From Sorex araneus (Eukaryota > Chordata > Mammalia > Eulipotyphla > Soricidae): a DNA stretch of 64,000 bases. How positions within the stretch are numbered: the first letter of the stretch is position 1; each line of letters opens with the position of its first letter. The stretch covers positions 180,623,949 through 180,687,948 of the forward strand of contig NC_073305.1 of the NCBI RefSeq assembly GCF_027595985.1, given 5' to 3'. The notes beneath the pieces are model-generated. The model ran no database searches, was not told where the DNA came from, and saw nothing but the letters and a program-made list of their open reading frames with translations. A program made the translations under genes and the position numbers. Shown here piece by piece: positions 1 to 12,004 of the stretch.

Positions 1-480
1 TGGTGACTTATCCACATGAATATTATAGAACATCCACCTACAGACTGCCAAGATCCTTGGCTATTTGCTCCCCAAACAGCTTGTCCTCAATAACTGAGCT
101 CTTTTCATAATCTGTTAATCCAAGCATATTGTATTTGAACAACAAATACACCTGTTTTTCTTTTATTTCTATTCATTTGAACCCATCTACATGAACCTCT
201 TACATATAACCCTAACTTCTTTCCCTTTTCTATGGGTAATCCCAGTCACGCACAAGTCTCTAATTTCTATGCACTTGCAGACTTTATGGGGTTGATTATA
301 TTTTTGTTTTTATCATCAATAAGTTTGGGTGAGGCTCTTTCCAACTGATGCTACATTTTATTACTGTAACACTTTAACCTGAAAACTAGATTCATGATTA
401 CCCATAAAGTAATCATACCCATAAAGGTTACCATATTCTCCAATAATTCTTTTTACCTTTAGAAAAGTAGTTAAAATATT
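1..480. other. AT-rich sequence, nothing recognised
   Basis: No reading frame, repeat family or RNA that I recognise. Confidence 0.5.
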
Positions 481-705
481 CCAGTGAACATCAATCTAGG
501 TGTCCAAAAATAGATAAGTGGACAATAAGTTATAGTATATATACATACTGACATACTACACAGCTGTAAAAAATGATGAAATTATACAATTTGCTGCAAC
601 ATGGGTGGTACCGGAAGATGTTATGTTAGATGAAATAAGCTAGAAACGGACAAGCACAAGATGATCTCACTATATATAGATAAATGATGGTGTTTGGAGC
701 CTCTA
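480..705 (+). mobile_element. Old LINE-1 fragment (end of ORF2)
   Basis: The stretch matches the last part of mammalian L1 ORF2: the segment around the tandem TATATA, the ACACAGCTGTAAAAAATGATG motif region and the GAAATAAGC...AGAAACGGACAAG stretch occur in the expected order. It is degenerate, carries stops and lacks a recognisable tail, so it is an old truncated copy. Confidence 0.7.
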
Positions 706-815
706 GAGTTGCATCTGAAGTGCTCAGAGGACCATGTGTTGCTGGGACTCAGACCAATATTGAGCAAGCAACATAAGAGCCTGAGCCCCTGTAATAGCTC
801 TCTGGTCCCTGATAG
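700..815 (-). mobile_element. Degenerate poly(A)-type SINE (SINE B)
   Basis: On the minus strand it follows the order of the SINE B family seen better at 49627-49801: tRNA-like head, then the GTCCCCTGAGCAC-type middle. Very diverged. Confidence 0.4.
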
Positions 816-1317
816 TCATTTTTCTATTTTGTTTTGATCTGCTCTGCCAGCAAAGTCAAAACAAAAGAGTAGTTTGATGGCATGCCTCATTTGGACTGAT
901 CCACTGAGTTCTTTGTCTCAATATGCTTGACTCTTCTGGTGAATTTCATATTATGTTAACCGAAAATTATGGCTTTGCTCTGTAATTCTCTTCTGTCATC
1001 TTGTCTGGTTTTGGTGGCATGGAAACAGTGATAAAATCTGGTTTTGAAATCTGTACTATCTATGTGGCAGTTTCAGAACTTGGGTCTTGGCTGGCAACAA
1101 AGACAAAGAGACAAGCTGCGGGTTGGGAAGAAGGCCAGACCAACCATTTCCAAGGAAGGTATGGAAAGTAGCTGGAGTTTGAAAGTGACCCTGAAAAATG
1201 CAACATTAGGAAAACAAAAAGTCTGTTTTGAGAAGGAACCAAAGGTCCGAAAGATGCTTTGTGTAGAAAGCAAACTATATGCCAAGGCACACAGGAGAAG
1301 GTTCTGACTAGCGTCAG
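816..1317. other. Unassigned sequence
   Basis: Contains an 87-codon open frame on the plus strand and overlapping frames on the minus strand, with no recognisable protein family. I see no gene here. Confidence 0.4.
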
Positions 1318-1494
1318 GTGTCTGAGGCCAGAGCAGTGGTACAGCAGGGAGCGTGTTTTAGCATGGTTTTGATCCTCGGCATCCAGTGCAGTCCCCTGAG
1401 CAGCACCAGGAGTTATTCCTTAGTGCAGAGCCAGGAGCAAGCCCTGAGCATCACCAGGTGTGGCTCAAAAACCAAAACAAAGAAAAAAATAGTT
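1318..1494 (+). mobile_element. SINE B, A-rich tail
   Basis: Head reads like GAGCAGTGGTACAGCAGGGAGCG, followed by CCCTGAGCAGCACCAGGAG, a GAGCCAGGAGCAAGCCCTGAGCA core and an A-rich tail. This is the order of the family at 49627-49801. Confidence 0.7.
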
Positions 1495-1496
1495 TT

Positions 1497-1615
1497 GTCT
1501 TTTTTTGGTCACATCAGCTCTGGTTTTGCACTCAAGGGAGACTATATGGTGCCAGCAATTGGAGCAGTGTTGGCAGCCTGCAATGCAGATAAGGCTTCAC
1601 CTGCTGTACTAGCTC
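1497..1615 (-). mobile_element. Degenerate SINE B in reverse orientation
   Basis: Begins with a T-run and TTTGGTCACA, continues with GCACTCAAGGGAGACTATATGG; this is the reverse complement of the SINE B tail and middle. It lies tail-to-tail with the preceding copy. Confidence 0.55.
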
Positions 1616-1637
1616 CCGTAACACTGGGAAGGTACAC

Positions 1638-1876
1638 TGTCACTGTCATCTCGTTGCTCATCGATTTGTTCGAGCGGGCACCAGTAACGTCTCTCATTGA
1701 GAGACTTATTGTTACTGTTTTTGGCATATCAAATACGCACGGGTAGCTTGCCAGGCTCTGCCGTGTGGGCACGATACTCTCGGTAGCTTGCTGAGCTCTC
1801 CGAGAGGGGCAGAGGAATTGAACACGGGTTGGCCACGTGAAAGGCGAAAGCCCAACCGCTGTGCTATCGCTCCAGC
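1638..1876 (-). mobile_element. SINE A (tRNA head, RTE-derived body and tail)
   Basis: Full-length copy on the minus strand with a tRNA-like head (AGCACAGCGGTTGGG near 1855) and an RTE-like end around 1650-1690. It is flanked by the 14-bp direct repeat CTGGGAAGGTACAC at 1624-1637 and 1877-1890, a perfect target-site duplication, so this copy is fairly recent. Confidence 0.92.
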
Positions 1877-1890
1877 CTGGGAAGGTACAC

Positions 1891-2650
1891 CGATCACAAA
1901 ATGGAAAAAAAGGAACCATCAGTGGAGAAAATCTCAGCAACAACTAAAAACACTGATTGAGCTTAATTTCTGTCTTTAAATGATTTACAATTTATATATA
2001 TGTATGTATATATGCTTGTTGCTACTCCTTTTTCCAGATCAGATAAAAGTTGATAACTTTGTGTTTTCTAAATATAAGCCAAAAGAAAAATAAAAGTTCA
2101 TACCTGTTGTCAAAATATGATGTGACTCAGGAAATAATATTATATGTTCTCTACAAACATGCACTGAATTAGGACATTTTCTGGTAACAAATAATGAACT
2201 ATATAGGAATCTTCCCTTTTATTATACAAAGAAAAAGGTAAACTAAATAATAAATAAAATTTATAGAGCAATTATCCTCCTTAATTGTCTAGGTGACAAA
2301 GAAGTGAATTCCTTGAGAAAGGAAAAACAAAATGAGTCTAGAAATTGCCCTTGGCTTTCAATTTGAATGTACTTTCTGAATTATGGCTGAGACACAGTTT
2401 GTGAGGCAGAATAACAGATAGATGGGAACAATAAACCAAAAAATCAGAAGTTACATTGTAATTCTTGTGTGACTTTGAATAAAGAGTGATCATAGTATTC
2501 ATAAAGTCCTTAGGCCCGACAAAAGCAGTAGCCAAGGAACTACAATAGGTGTATTTCCAAAGCTCAAATAAAACTAGGTGATACTTGAATTACATCCAAA
2601 CAGAACAAAAGTATTCCATTAAATACTTAAGATAATCTGTAGAGATCACA
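1891..2650. other. AT-rich unique sequence
   Basis: Nothing recognised apart from low-complexity A/T runs. Confidence 0.4.
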
Positions 2651-2654
2651 AAGG

Positions 2655-2745
2655 TCTGGAGGGCCAGAGGTATAGGAGGTGCTTGCCTTGTATGTGGTCA
2701 ATCTCAAAGTTCAGTCCTCAGCACTATATATAAACTAGGTCAGAC
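2655..2745 (+). mobile_element. SINE B head fragment
   Basis: GGTCTGGAGGGCCAGAGGTA, then GTGCTTGCCTTGTATGTGG and a B-box-like stretch match the tRNA-like head shared by both SINE families. The 3' part is lost. Confidence 0.55.
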
Positions 2746-3230
2746 AGAAACCCTGCAGTTTTACATGTGCGCCAAAAGTAACTTTAATCCAGGGCTGGCA
2801 CCAACACAGCCCCTCCCCAACAGGTACAGAGGCGGCAGGGGGTGTGACGTCTGGGGTGGCTGCAGTTATTTTCGCCCTTCATAGTGCTTTGGACTCATGT
2901 ATTAACCTCCATTACCTAATTCTTACGAGGACAGCCTGGCTATCCCAAACACATTAGGTCAATAGTTTACTAGCCTATTCCAATCAAAATACTCCCCAAA
3001 ACTCACCAAAGTAGTGGTGAAGATAAGAATCTGAATGAGCCTACTGTAAAAAAACACATCCCCCTGAAACTGCACCAGAAGACCCCCACAAAACAAAAAA
3101 GGAAGTTAGTATTCTTGAAGGGGAAAAAGGAAATCACCCTCCACTGAGCTCATCCAGAATCCTCCCTTGCTGTAAAAGGGGGACACTGATACTGTACTGG
3201 AGGGATCAACCTCCATACTATTACAGCAAC

Positions 3231-4160
3231 ATGAAGAAGCAACATAGGTCCCCACCACAAGAAGTGAATGAAGAAAAGAATTCAGAAGCCTCAACAGGGA
3301 ATAACCACAAATAAAATTTCTCCAATAAAGAATTCAGAGATGAAATGTTGAGGATGTTCAGTGAGCTCAAAGAAAGACATCTAGTAAATTAATGAAGGAA
3401 AAAAACAGTGGAATGGACAGCCAATAAAATACAGGAAAAAAATGAGAGCAGAAATAAGAAAGCTACAAACAGAAGTGTCACTAATAAAGAATTAGGTAGA
3501 TGAAATAAAAAACTAAGTGAGCGTCCTCAACAGTAGAATGACAACAGCTGAAGGCAGAATCAGTGAGCTTGAAGATGAGCTGCAGAAAGCATACAGGCAA
3601 CAACATACAATGAAAAAAAGACCTCAAAATAGCTCAAGGGGTGAATAAGAGACCTAGGGGACAAATTCAAGAGGAACAAAATAAGAAACATTGGAGTACC
3701 AGAAGGACTGGGAGACAACCCTAATGAAGTAGTAACAGTTAAAGATATCATTGCTGAGAAGTTCCCAGAGCTGGAGAATGCAGGCTTCCAGATCCAAGCC
3801 GAAAGGGTACCAGCTAAAAGATACCCTAATAGAGATTCCAAAACATATTATAATCAGAACAGTGAATACCACAGAGACACAGTACTGCAAGTAGGACAGT
3901 CAAAGAAGGAAGTCACATACAAAGGAGCATCCCTTAGATTTACAGCAGACTTATTATCGGAGTAAAACATCTGATCCCAAAGACTGTGGTGATATATAAT
4001 GAAAAAACTCAAGAAATTAACACCTCACCAAGAATACTTCATCTGGCTGGACTCACTTAGACTTGAAAGAATGATATGCTATTACATGGATAAACAACAG
4101 TTCAGGAACTTCATAGACTCAAAACCAACCTTAAAAGAAAGACTGAAGGGGCTACTCTAA
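3231..4160 (+). pseudogene. L1 ORF1 pseudogene
   Basis: Starts with ATGAAGAAGCA, like ORF1 of the intact copy at 43947, and ends in the same CTACT(C/G)TAA context. In the intact relative this is the RNA-binding, coiled-coil chaperone of the L1 particle. Here the frame is broken by stop codons within the first 30 codons and by several indels, although segments of the coiled coil and the RNA-recognition fold can still be aligned, for example at 3540-3600 and 3660-3720. No function is expected. Confidence 0.85.
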
Positions 4161-5262
4161 GACAAGACAAACCCCACAAGCACAACAAAACTCTATAGAA
4201 AGATGGCACAAAACTCCATTACAATAATCTCTCTCAATGTCAATGGTCTAAATGCACCAATTAAGAGACACAGAGTGACAAAATGGAATAAAAAACTGAA
4301 TCCAACATTCTGCTGCCAACAAGAAACACATCTGAACAGTCAGAGTAAACACAAACTTAAAGTCAAGGGATGGAAAACAATCCTTTAAGCAAATGACTCC
4401 CTCAAAAAGTCCAGGGAGGCCATACTAGTATCCTATAACATAGATTTCAGGCTGAAAAAGATTAAAAGGGACAGCGAGGACCATGTTTTTTTAATAATCA
4501 AGGGATATGTACATCAGGAAGAAATCACACTCCTAAACATATATGCACCCAATGAGAATTCAGCGAAATACTTAAAACAACTGCTAATAGATTTCAAGGA
4601 GGACATTGATAGCAACAAAATGGTAGAGACTTCATCACTGCTTTATCACCTATTGATAGAGCAATAAGACTAAAACTCAGCAAATAGAATCCAATGACTC
4701 ATCAAATAGATCATATACCATGATTCAAGTAGGATTCATACCAGGGATGCAAGGATGGTTTAACATTTACAAGTCAATCAACATAATCCATCATATCAAT
4801 AAAAAATATTAAAACTGTATGAACATATCACTAGATACACAGCATTTGACAAGGTCCAGCACCCTTTTATGATGAAAACTCTCAGCAAAATGGGAATTGA
4901 AGGAACATTAAAGCTTAAATCCTCTACCAAGAAGCTCCTAGGAACAATAGACTTATAAATTTGCAGGCTATAAAATCAATAATCAAAAGTCCATGGCTTT
5001 CCTATATGAAAGTAATGAGAGAGAAGGAAGTGATATGGAAAAAAAAATCCCATTCAAAATCATGCCTCAGAAAAGCAAGTACCTTGGAATCAGCTTAACT
5101 AAGGAGGTAAAGAACCTGTCCAAAGAAAACTACAAAATGTTACTTCAAGAAATAAAAGAGAACACGAGGCAATGGAAACACATCCCCTGCTCATGGATTG
5201 GGAGAATTTACATTGTCAACTTGGCAATACTCCCCAAAGCATTATACAGATTTATTGCGATC

Positions 5263-5763
5263 TGTTGGGGCCAGACTGAGCCATCAGGATGAGCTTATGT
5301 AGACTGTGCCACACACATGCAGGAACAAGGGACCCATGAAAATGGGTGGTATTACTCGTGTGTCCTGTCTGGTTTGGATGAGGCTGAACGTCTTTTTCGT
5401 TAAGCTGCCTTCAGTAAATAATTTCATAAACTTCAGTATACTGGAATTGTCAGTCTTCCTCTTCTCCCAGATCCTAGGCACTTAGCTTGTTTGTCTTCAG
5501 TATGCAGATCCTAGGTATTTAATTTGTTTGTTTTCAGTATGATGAAAAGCTTTGGGCTTTGCATGTTATTTCTGTAACTTCTTTGTTGATGACCACACTG
5601 TATTGAACCCTTTAGGTATGAACAGCAGGATGGTAATAAAAGGAGATTTGGGGGCCCTCTGCCTTCATCACAGTGTCTGAGCGAACCTGAACTCTCCATG
5701 AAATATAATTTCTCTTTTGTTCCTTGTCTCAGCGCCTCTGACTGAATGAACATTCACGCAACA
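5263..5763 (+). mobile_element. Solo LTR of an endogenous retrovirus
   Basis: A 501-bp block begins TGTTGGGGCC and ends ACGCAACA (the TG...CA termini of an LTR). It interrupts the L1 ORF2 remnant at a site that is continuous in the intact L1. Flanks are GCGATC (5257-5262) and GCAATC (5764-5769), a 6-bp TSD with one later change; 6 bp is typical of class II (ERVK-like) integrations. An AATAAA lies at 5635-5640. Orientation is inferred from that signal. No internal viral genes remain. Confidence 0.85.
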
Positions 5764-6039
5764 GCAATCCCTATAAGGATACCCATGGCGTTTTTCAAAG
5801 AAATTTATCAAATTCTCCTGAAATTTATATGGAACAATAATTCCATACTTATAGTTAAAGCAATTCTTGGGTGAAAAAAAGATGGGAGACATCACCTTCC
5901 CCAACCTTAAACTCTACTACAAAGCAGTAATAATTAAAACAGCATGGTATTGGAACAAAGACAGATCCACAGACCAATGGAATAGGGTTGAATGTCCTTA
6001 CACACAGCCTCAAATATATGATCACCTAATCATTTATAG

Positions 6040-6291
6040 CATTGTTGTACTGTCACACTGTTGTCCTATAGTTCATTGATTTTGCTCGAGTGGGCACCAG
6101 TAATGTCTCCATTGTGATACCTGTTGTTACTGTTTTTGGCATATTGAATATGCAATGGGTAGGTAGCCAGGCTCTGCCATGCAGGTGGGATACTCTCAGT
6201 AGCTTGCGGGCTCTTTGAGAGGGACGGAGGAATCAAACCCGGGTCAGCTGCGTGCAAGGGAAACACTGCCTGTTGTGCTACCGCTCCAGTC
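6040..6291 (-). mobile_element. SINE A inside the old L1
   Basis: Reverse-strand copy with RTE-like tail (ACTGTCACACTGTTG...GCTCGAGTGGGCACC) at 6050-6090 and a tRNA-like head ending near 6285. L1 sequence is continuous across it (ATCATTTATA before, TCTTTAAGAAATATAAAGTGG after). Confidence 0.88.
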
Positions 6292-7400
6292 TTTAAGAAA
6301 TATAAAGTGGAGCAAGGAAAGCCTCTTTAACAAATGGTGCTGGCAAAACTGGATACTACATATATCCAGTAGACTGTGAAAAAAAAAAGAAGGGAAAAAA
6401 ATGGACTCAGACCTCTACCTAACACCATGCGAAAAAGTCAGGAAAAAATGGATTAAAGACCAGAATCCATAAGGTACAGTGAAGAAAAGGTCGGCAAAAC
6501 CTTCTATGACATTGAAGCTAAAGGTATATTCAAAAATGAACCACCACTGGTCACTTGTTAGTGGAAGCAAAGATAAATAAATGGGACTATCTTAAACTAA
6601 GCTTCTGCACCTCAAAAGAAACAGTGACCAGGATACAAAGACAGCCTGTGAAATGGCAAAGGATATCCACCCATATTCCTCTTCTGATAAGGAGTTAATA
6701 TCAGTAATATACAAGGCAATGGTTGAACTCGACAAGAAAAAGAGCAGTCAATCCCATAAGAAAATGGGGCAATGAAATGAAAAGAAACTTTCTGAAAGAA
6801 GAAATCCAGATGGCCAAAAGGCACATGAAAAAAATGCTCTTTATCATGAATAATCAGGGAGATGCAGATCAAAACAACAATGAGTTATCGTTTCACACCC
6901 CAGAGACTTGCACACATCCAAAAGAACAAACAGCTGGTCTGGGCATTGCTGTGAGGAGAACGGGACTCTTCTTCACTGTTGGTGCGAATGCCTACTGGTC
7001 CAGTGTTTCTGGAAATAATATGCACATTTCTCAAAAAACTAGAAAATTGAGCTCACATTGACCCAGCTACACCACTTCTGGGAGAATAACCTGGGGGGGG
7101 GCAAAATCACAAAACAGAAATACCATCTGCACTTCTATGTTCAATGCAGCACTATTCACCATAGCTAGAATCTGGAAACAACCTGAATGCCCAAGAACAG
7201 ATGAATGGATAAAATAAAACTGTGGCACATCTACACCATGGAATAATTTGCAGCTTTCAGGAAAAATAAAATCATGAAATTTGCCTATAAAAGAATGGAC
7301 ATGGAGAGTATCATGCTGAGTGAAATGAGCCAGAAGGAAAGGGATAGATCTAGAATAACTGCATCCATTTGTGATATATAAATATATATGTATATATACA

Positions 7401-7440
7401 TTTCTTCTACTATATATACATACATATATAGTAGAAGAAA
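7401..7440. repeat. Perfect 17-bp palindrome in an AT-rich expansion
   Basis: TTTCTTCTACTATATAT at 7401-7417 is perfectly inverted at 7424-7440 around a 6-base loop. It lies where the old L1 leaves its ORF2; the intact L1 has no such sequence. Confidence 0.8.
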
Positions 7441-7667
7441 AATATCCATGGCCAGGGAAAACAGGGGTTAGGAAGACTGGTGAATGGCTGCATGGGGCTG
7501 GGGGGTAGGTAAGGTAGAGAAGAGGCCAGTATGACAATAATAGCTGGAAATGTTCATGCTGGACAGAATAGGAGGGTTAAATGTAGCTAAGGGATATTCT
7601 TGAGAACCTTTTAGTATTAATATTGCAAACCACAATGCCCCAAAGGAGAGGGAAAGTGTTTGCCATA

Positions 7668-9116
7668 CTTAAAGAGAGTGCAGCCACGTGGGCTTTCCCA
7701 TTTCTCCGCGCCCGCACCCCCAGAATGACTGACGAAGAGGAGGGAGCTGCTTGGGACACCAGCAGCCCACCAGCAACCTGCAGTATGTGACTTGAGAGTT
7801 TCCGCCAGGTCCCCCATGCGGGGGCCCGGCGTTTCTCTTTTTTTTTTTTAATCTCTCTCTCTTTCCCTCAACTTCTCCTGGGCACAGCACAGCATCTACC
7901 CCACTTCTCTGAGCACAAAATGGAGAGACGCACCCAAATGCGCGGCGCGGCTGGCGGGGGATCGAGGGCGGGGAAGTACCGGTCTCCGCCCACATCGGAC
8001 ACTTAAAGAGAGTGCAGCCACGTGGGCTTTCCCATTTCTCCGCGCCCGCACCCCCAGAATGACTGACGAAGAGGACGGAGCTGCTTGGGACACCAGCAGC
8101 CCACCAGCAACCTGCAGTATGTGACTTGAGAGTTTCCACCAGGTCCCCCGTGCGGAAATCTCTCTCTCTCTCCTTCAACTTTTTCCCTGGACTTTAGACA
8201 GAAACCCAAAACCGCGCGGCCTCTGCCGCGGCCGCGCGACCTAATGTCATCTTAGTATCAGCAATATGTAATGGTTCCTTCTTAATGGGTCGGACTTTTG
8301 TGGGTGATCCTAACAAGAATAGTAAGTATTTTGTTGAAATATTGAAGGCAATCAAAATGGTAGCCATCTCTCTAGACTGAACTAAGCTATATCCCCACGC
8401 CGGCTGAGAAGAAATATCCTTCTTTCTCGGGAAGAAACGTGGCATGGTGTCAAACATAGTGTGATGTCCATTAAGCAAACAGACCTGGTGGCGTGGGAAT
8501 GGGAAATAAGGGGAAAAATTAGGTACATGGACCAGCGGGACGCTGGTGGTATCTCGAGCCGGAGCCGATATCAGTGCAAGACCTTTGGTTCCAGAAACTG
8601 CTTGCAGACACTCTACTAGACTATCAACTAAGCCAGAGCCCCACGCCTGCTGATGACGGGAAATAACCATCCTCTTCGGTTTTTTTCCCTGTGTCAGACA
8701 GCGTGGCGATTACTAAACAGGCGTGAACTCGGTGGCGCGGGGCAAGGGGGAAAAAGAAAAGTTATGTAACAAACAGCAGGACTTAATATCTCTATATTCT
8801 TAGTAATGGAGAACTATCAAATGCCTCATTGGCAATAGGACTGTCTTTTTTTTTGGGGGGGGAAACCCCAGCAACGGTAGTGAGTTGTGTGTTGAAACAT
8901 GGAATGTAATCAAGATAAGTGTAAATGAAGTGAAACTTATCACGTACAAGGGTGGGGACTAGGGAGGTGGGAGGGGGCGGCAGATATACTGGGGGGGTTG
9001 GTGATGGAAGATGGGCACTGGTGAAGCGAAGGGTGTTTGAATATTGTATAACTGACATAATCCTGAGAACTTTGTAACCCTCCACTTGGTGATTCAATAA
9101 AAAAAAAAAAAAGAAA
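7668..9116 (+). mobile_element. Composite retroposon, short copy (1.4 monomers)
   Basis: Same family as the long copy at 21707-29220. It has one complete monomer (7668-8001, 334 bp), a partial second monomer (8002 to about 8150) and the unique non-coding body (about 8151-9095), ending GTGATTCAATAAAA plus poly(A). A perfect 16-bp TSD, GAAAGTGTTTGCCATA, flanks it at 7652-7667 and 9117-9132, inside the 3'UTR of the older L1. The poly(A) tail and long TSD indicate L1-mediated insertion. I do not recognise a named family. No ORF in it resembles a known protein. Confidence 0.93.
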
Positions 9117-9306
9117 GAAAGTGTTTGCCATAGAGGCAGGCAGGGGTTAGGGGTGGGGGTTGATGTGAGGGAACCTGGGGATACTCGTGTAGGGAAATGG
9201 ACTCTGGTGGAGGGATGGGTGATGGAACACTGCATGACTGAAATCCAATCATGAACAACTTTGTAGTGGTCTATCTCACCGTGACACAATAAAAAAAATT
9301 AAAAAG

Positions 9307-10890
9307 AAAGACAATATATTAGATATTGAAGATTGTTAGAACAGATATTAGACAAGATTTTATTTTGGTGATTATCATTTGAGTGATGTTTAGCAGATAT
9401 GGTGGCAAAACTCTGAACATCTAAACGTGGGAGAGATGAGGGAGAATATAAAACTGTAGTGATGTTCTTTCTACAGTTCTGAATATTGCTGATTAATACT
9501 GATCGTAGAAGAGTAAAAGGGGTCCATAAATATAGTCCAATGGGCAGGGATCTTTCCTTTGACATGGCCAACACAGGTTGGATCCCCAGCACCTCATAAG
9601 AGCCCTGGCAGGACTGTTCTTTGAACACCTCCCTTCCCACCTCCACTCCCTAGAGACAGGAAGAGTTGTTTGGTAATATGTAGGAACACAGTGGGCTAAG
9701 TTCTGAAGATGGGAAATTACCAGTGAGGCTTTGAAAATGCCAGGTTACTGAATGGGAAAGTGGAGTTTGGAAGTATAGAAAGCAATTGGATTGACAGGTG
9801 ATTTTCACTCGGAGCAGCCGTCAGCACTGACATGACAAACCACAGAAGTGGGTAGTTCCATTAAAGAAATAATCTAGAATTGAGAGTCACACTTTTTAGG
9901 AATGAGATACCATAAGTAAAGTAAAAAAATGTAAAAAATGTATGTTAGAGTCTTTGGGACTCTCATTTAGGGGTGGGTGGTTGGTGGTTTGGGCATATCC
10001 AACAGTGCTGAGGTGCTATGCCCAGCTGGGAGCACACCTGTACTATCTCTCTACCCTAAGGCTCACTTTATTCTCTTATAACAAACATTGTTTCATGTTC
10101 CTTGACAAGTGACAAGTGACATACTTGTTTACAAGCCATCTTGCATACCATAATTTTATGGTACAGTTGATATAACATATCATTTGATAAAATATCAGAA
10201 TCTTTAAAAATGTTTAGAGTTTCCAATAATGTAGCTAAAATGTAAACTACTTCCTTACATTTCCCATGAAACTATTTAACATGGTAAACTCCTGTATAGC
10301 AAAGTTCATAAAGAAATATATCTATACACTCACTATCATTGTTTCGAGGTTGAAAGTCATGAGGTACTTCCATTGATGTCTTTATATCTCACAAATTTCC
10401 TGTGTAGTAGCATCCCATTGTATGGATATAACAAGACTCATAAGCAGAGACTTAAAGTGGGCAAAGGAAAGGAGAGTAAATAGATGGTTTTTACAGCTGA
10501 GGTGGTAAAATGTTAACACCAATCAGCTGTGACTAGTTACATATGTGTATAGCTAATACCTAGAGCAACCACAAAGAAAATATTAGAGATAAAAAACATT
10601 ATGAATAACTTAAAATAGAATTATAATAAGAAGTTTAATCTATAAGAAAGAAAAAAGAGGAACCAAAAGGGAAGGAAAGAAGAAAAAAATAAAATGACAG
10701 ACTTATGCCTCAAATATTATTATTTTTAATTTATATGCTATAATATGAAGAAGGCACACATTGGTATAGTAGAAAAATACAATGCAACTATGCATTGCAT
10801 ACAAGAAACTCATTTCAAATATAACATGGGTAGCTGAAAGTGAGGGAATAGAAAAATAAATTATACAAAGACTAACTTTAAAATACGCCA
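9307..10890. other. AT-rich sequence with faint SINE traces
   Basis: Weak SINE B-like stretches at about 9530-9660 (plus) and 9985-10065 (minus). The rest, including the A-rich 10560-10890 region, holds nothing I recognise. Confidence 0.4.
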
Positions 10891-10891
10891 A

Positions 10892-11025
10892 CATGGGTCT
10901 GGAAGGATAATACAGGACCTAAGTCACTTGTCTGACATGTGGCTGACTCTGGTTTGAATCTCTGGCACACATATGGTTCCAGTCAGACTGCCTGAACACA
11001 GAGCCAGGAATCATCTCTGAGGGGG
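10892..11025 (+). mobile_element. SINE B fragment
   Basis: GGGTCTGGAAGGATAATACA, then CTGACATGTGGCTGACTCTGG and GAACACAGAGCCAGGAATCA follow the SINE B order. A purine-rich low-complexity run (11020-11075) follows. Confidence 0.6.
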
Positions 11026-11465
11026 GGGGATGAAAGGGGGGTGAGGGAGAGAGAGAGAGACAGAGAGAAAGATATTAAGCACAGACAATTTATAACATGA
11101 TCAGAAACACAGGGGGATCAGGACTTGTGATTGAAATCTGGAATGGGGATACTCTTATGGGACTGAGGCTTTATTCTGTGGGGAATGCTGCCAAATCTGT
11201 GGAGAGTGAAAATTTAACTGACATGTTGGACACCCACTTAGGATCTGGGGTTGCAGAATCAGTTACCAGTGTGGAAAAGTACACGTCTGGGTCTGAATTG
11301 TAAAATGGAGCAACTCCATTGTATCAAAAAAGACTCTAGAGACATAAGATCTGTATCTTAATTGCTGAACCCTGGTGAAGAGCTTTATGGTTTGGGATTT
11401 TAAAATATTTTATAAATATACACACTATGAGTAACTAAGAAAAATCATTTATACAAAAATGTATA

Positions 11466-11722
11466 TGGCTAGAGCTATAGCACAGTGGTAGGGAGTTCGC
11501 CTTTCGCGCAGATGACCCATGTTCAATTCTTCCGCCCCTCTTGGAGAGCCTGGCAAGCTACCTAGAGTATGGAGCCCACACGGCAGAGCCTGACAAGCTA
11601 CCCGTGGTGTATTGGATGTGCCAAAAACAGTAACAAATAAGTCTCACAATTGAGAGACGTTACTGGTGCCCACTCGAATAATTCGATGAGCAACGGGATG
11701 ACAGTGATACAGTGATACAATG
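11466..11722 (+). mobile_element. SINE A, full length
   Basis: Head GGCTAGAGCTATAGCACAG, body with CACACGGCAGAGCCTGACAAG, RTE-derived end and a tail of repeated GTGATACA units. It is flanked by the perfect 15-bp TSD ATACAAAAATGTATA at 11451-11465 and 11723-11737. Confidence 0.94.
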
Positions 11723-12004
11723 ATACAAAAATGTATAGAAGGGAAATCACAAAAAGATCAGAGAAAGAATGAGTTGGCACAGTATATCCACTTAATAACA
11801 ATGCCTTAAAAAGATGCTTGATTATACCATGGCTAAATGTTTATGAGAGAATATCGTGTATTCTGAACCTTAAAATATGAAATATGTATTACATATAAAC
11901 AACTCTAAAATATAGTAGAGAATAGACAGAAAATACATCAACATGTTATTATTTTCATATTGGTAGTCTATAGAGTCATTTTACCTTTCTAAAGTTCCCA
12001 AAGT

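Larger units (their letters stand above)
4203..7378 (+). pseudogene. L1 ORF2 pseudogene, deleted and interrupted
   Basis: The N-terminal endonuclease start is clear (ATG at 4203, then a frame reading [16 protein letters not shown] and a QETHLN motif). After about 4680 the sequence jumps into the reverse-transcriptase region (GFIPGMQGW-like at 4730), and after about 4920 it jumps again, past the catalytic aspartate motif. It resumes at 4990-5260, is split by a solo LTR at 5263-5763, resumes at 5770, is split by a SINE at about 6040-6291, and ends in a degraded cysteine-rich domain near 6900-7000. The protein cannot be made. Confidence 0.87.
2780..9306 (+). mobile_element. Decayed LINE-1 carrying three nested insertions
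   Basis: Nearly the whole layout of the intact L1 at 43531-49311 can be followed: 5'UTR (about 2780-3230, sharing a GCAGTTATT-containing stretch), ORF1, ORF2, and a 3'UTR ending in AATAAAAAAAATTAAAAAG near 9290-9306. ORF2 has two internal deletions relative to the intact copy (about 1.16 kb after 4680 and about 0.25 kb after 4920), which remove the end of the endonuclease, the start of the reverse transcriptase and the catalytic FxDD segment. A solo LTR, a SINE and a composite retroposon inserted later. The exact 5' boundary is uncertain and I found no TSD. Confidence 0.85.

Noticed and set aside
1318-1746. 142-codon plus-strand ORF
   Set aside because: It spans two SINE B copies and a SINE A.
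8792-9289. 165-codon minus-strand ORF
   Set aside because: Lies across the retroposon tail and L1 3'UTR in antisense.
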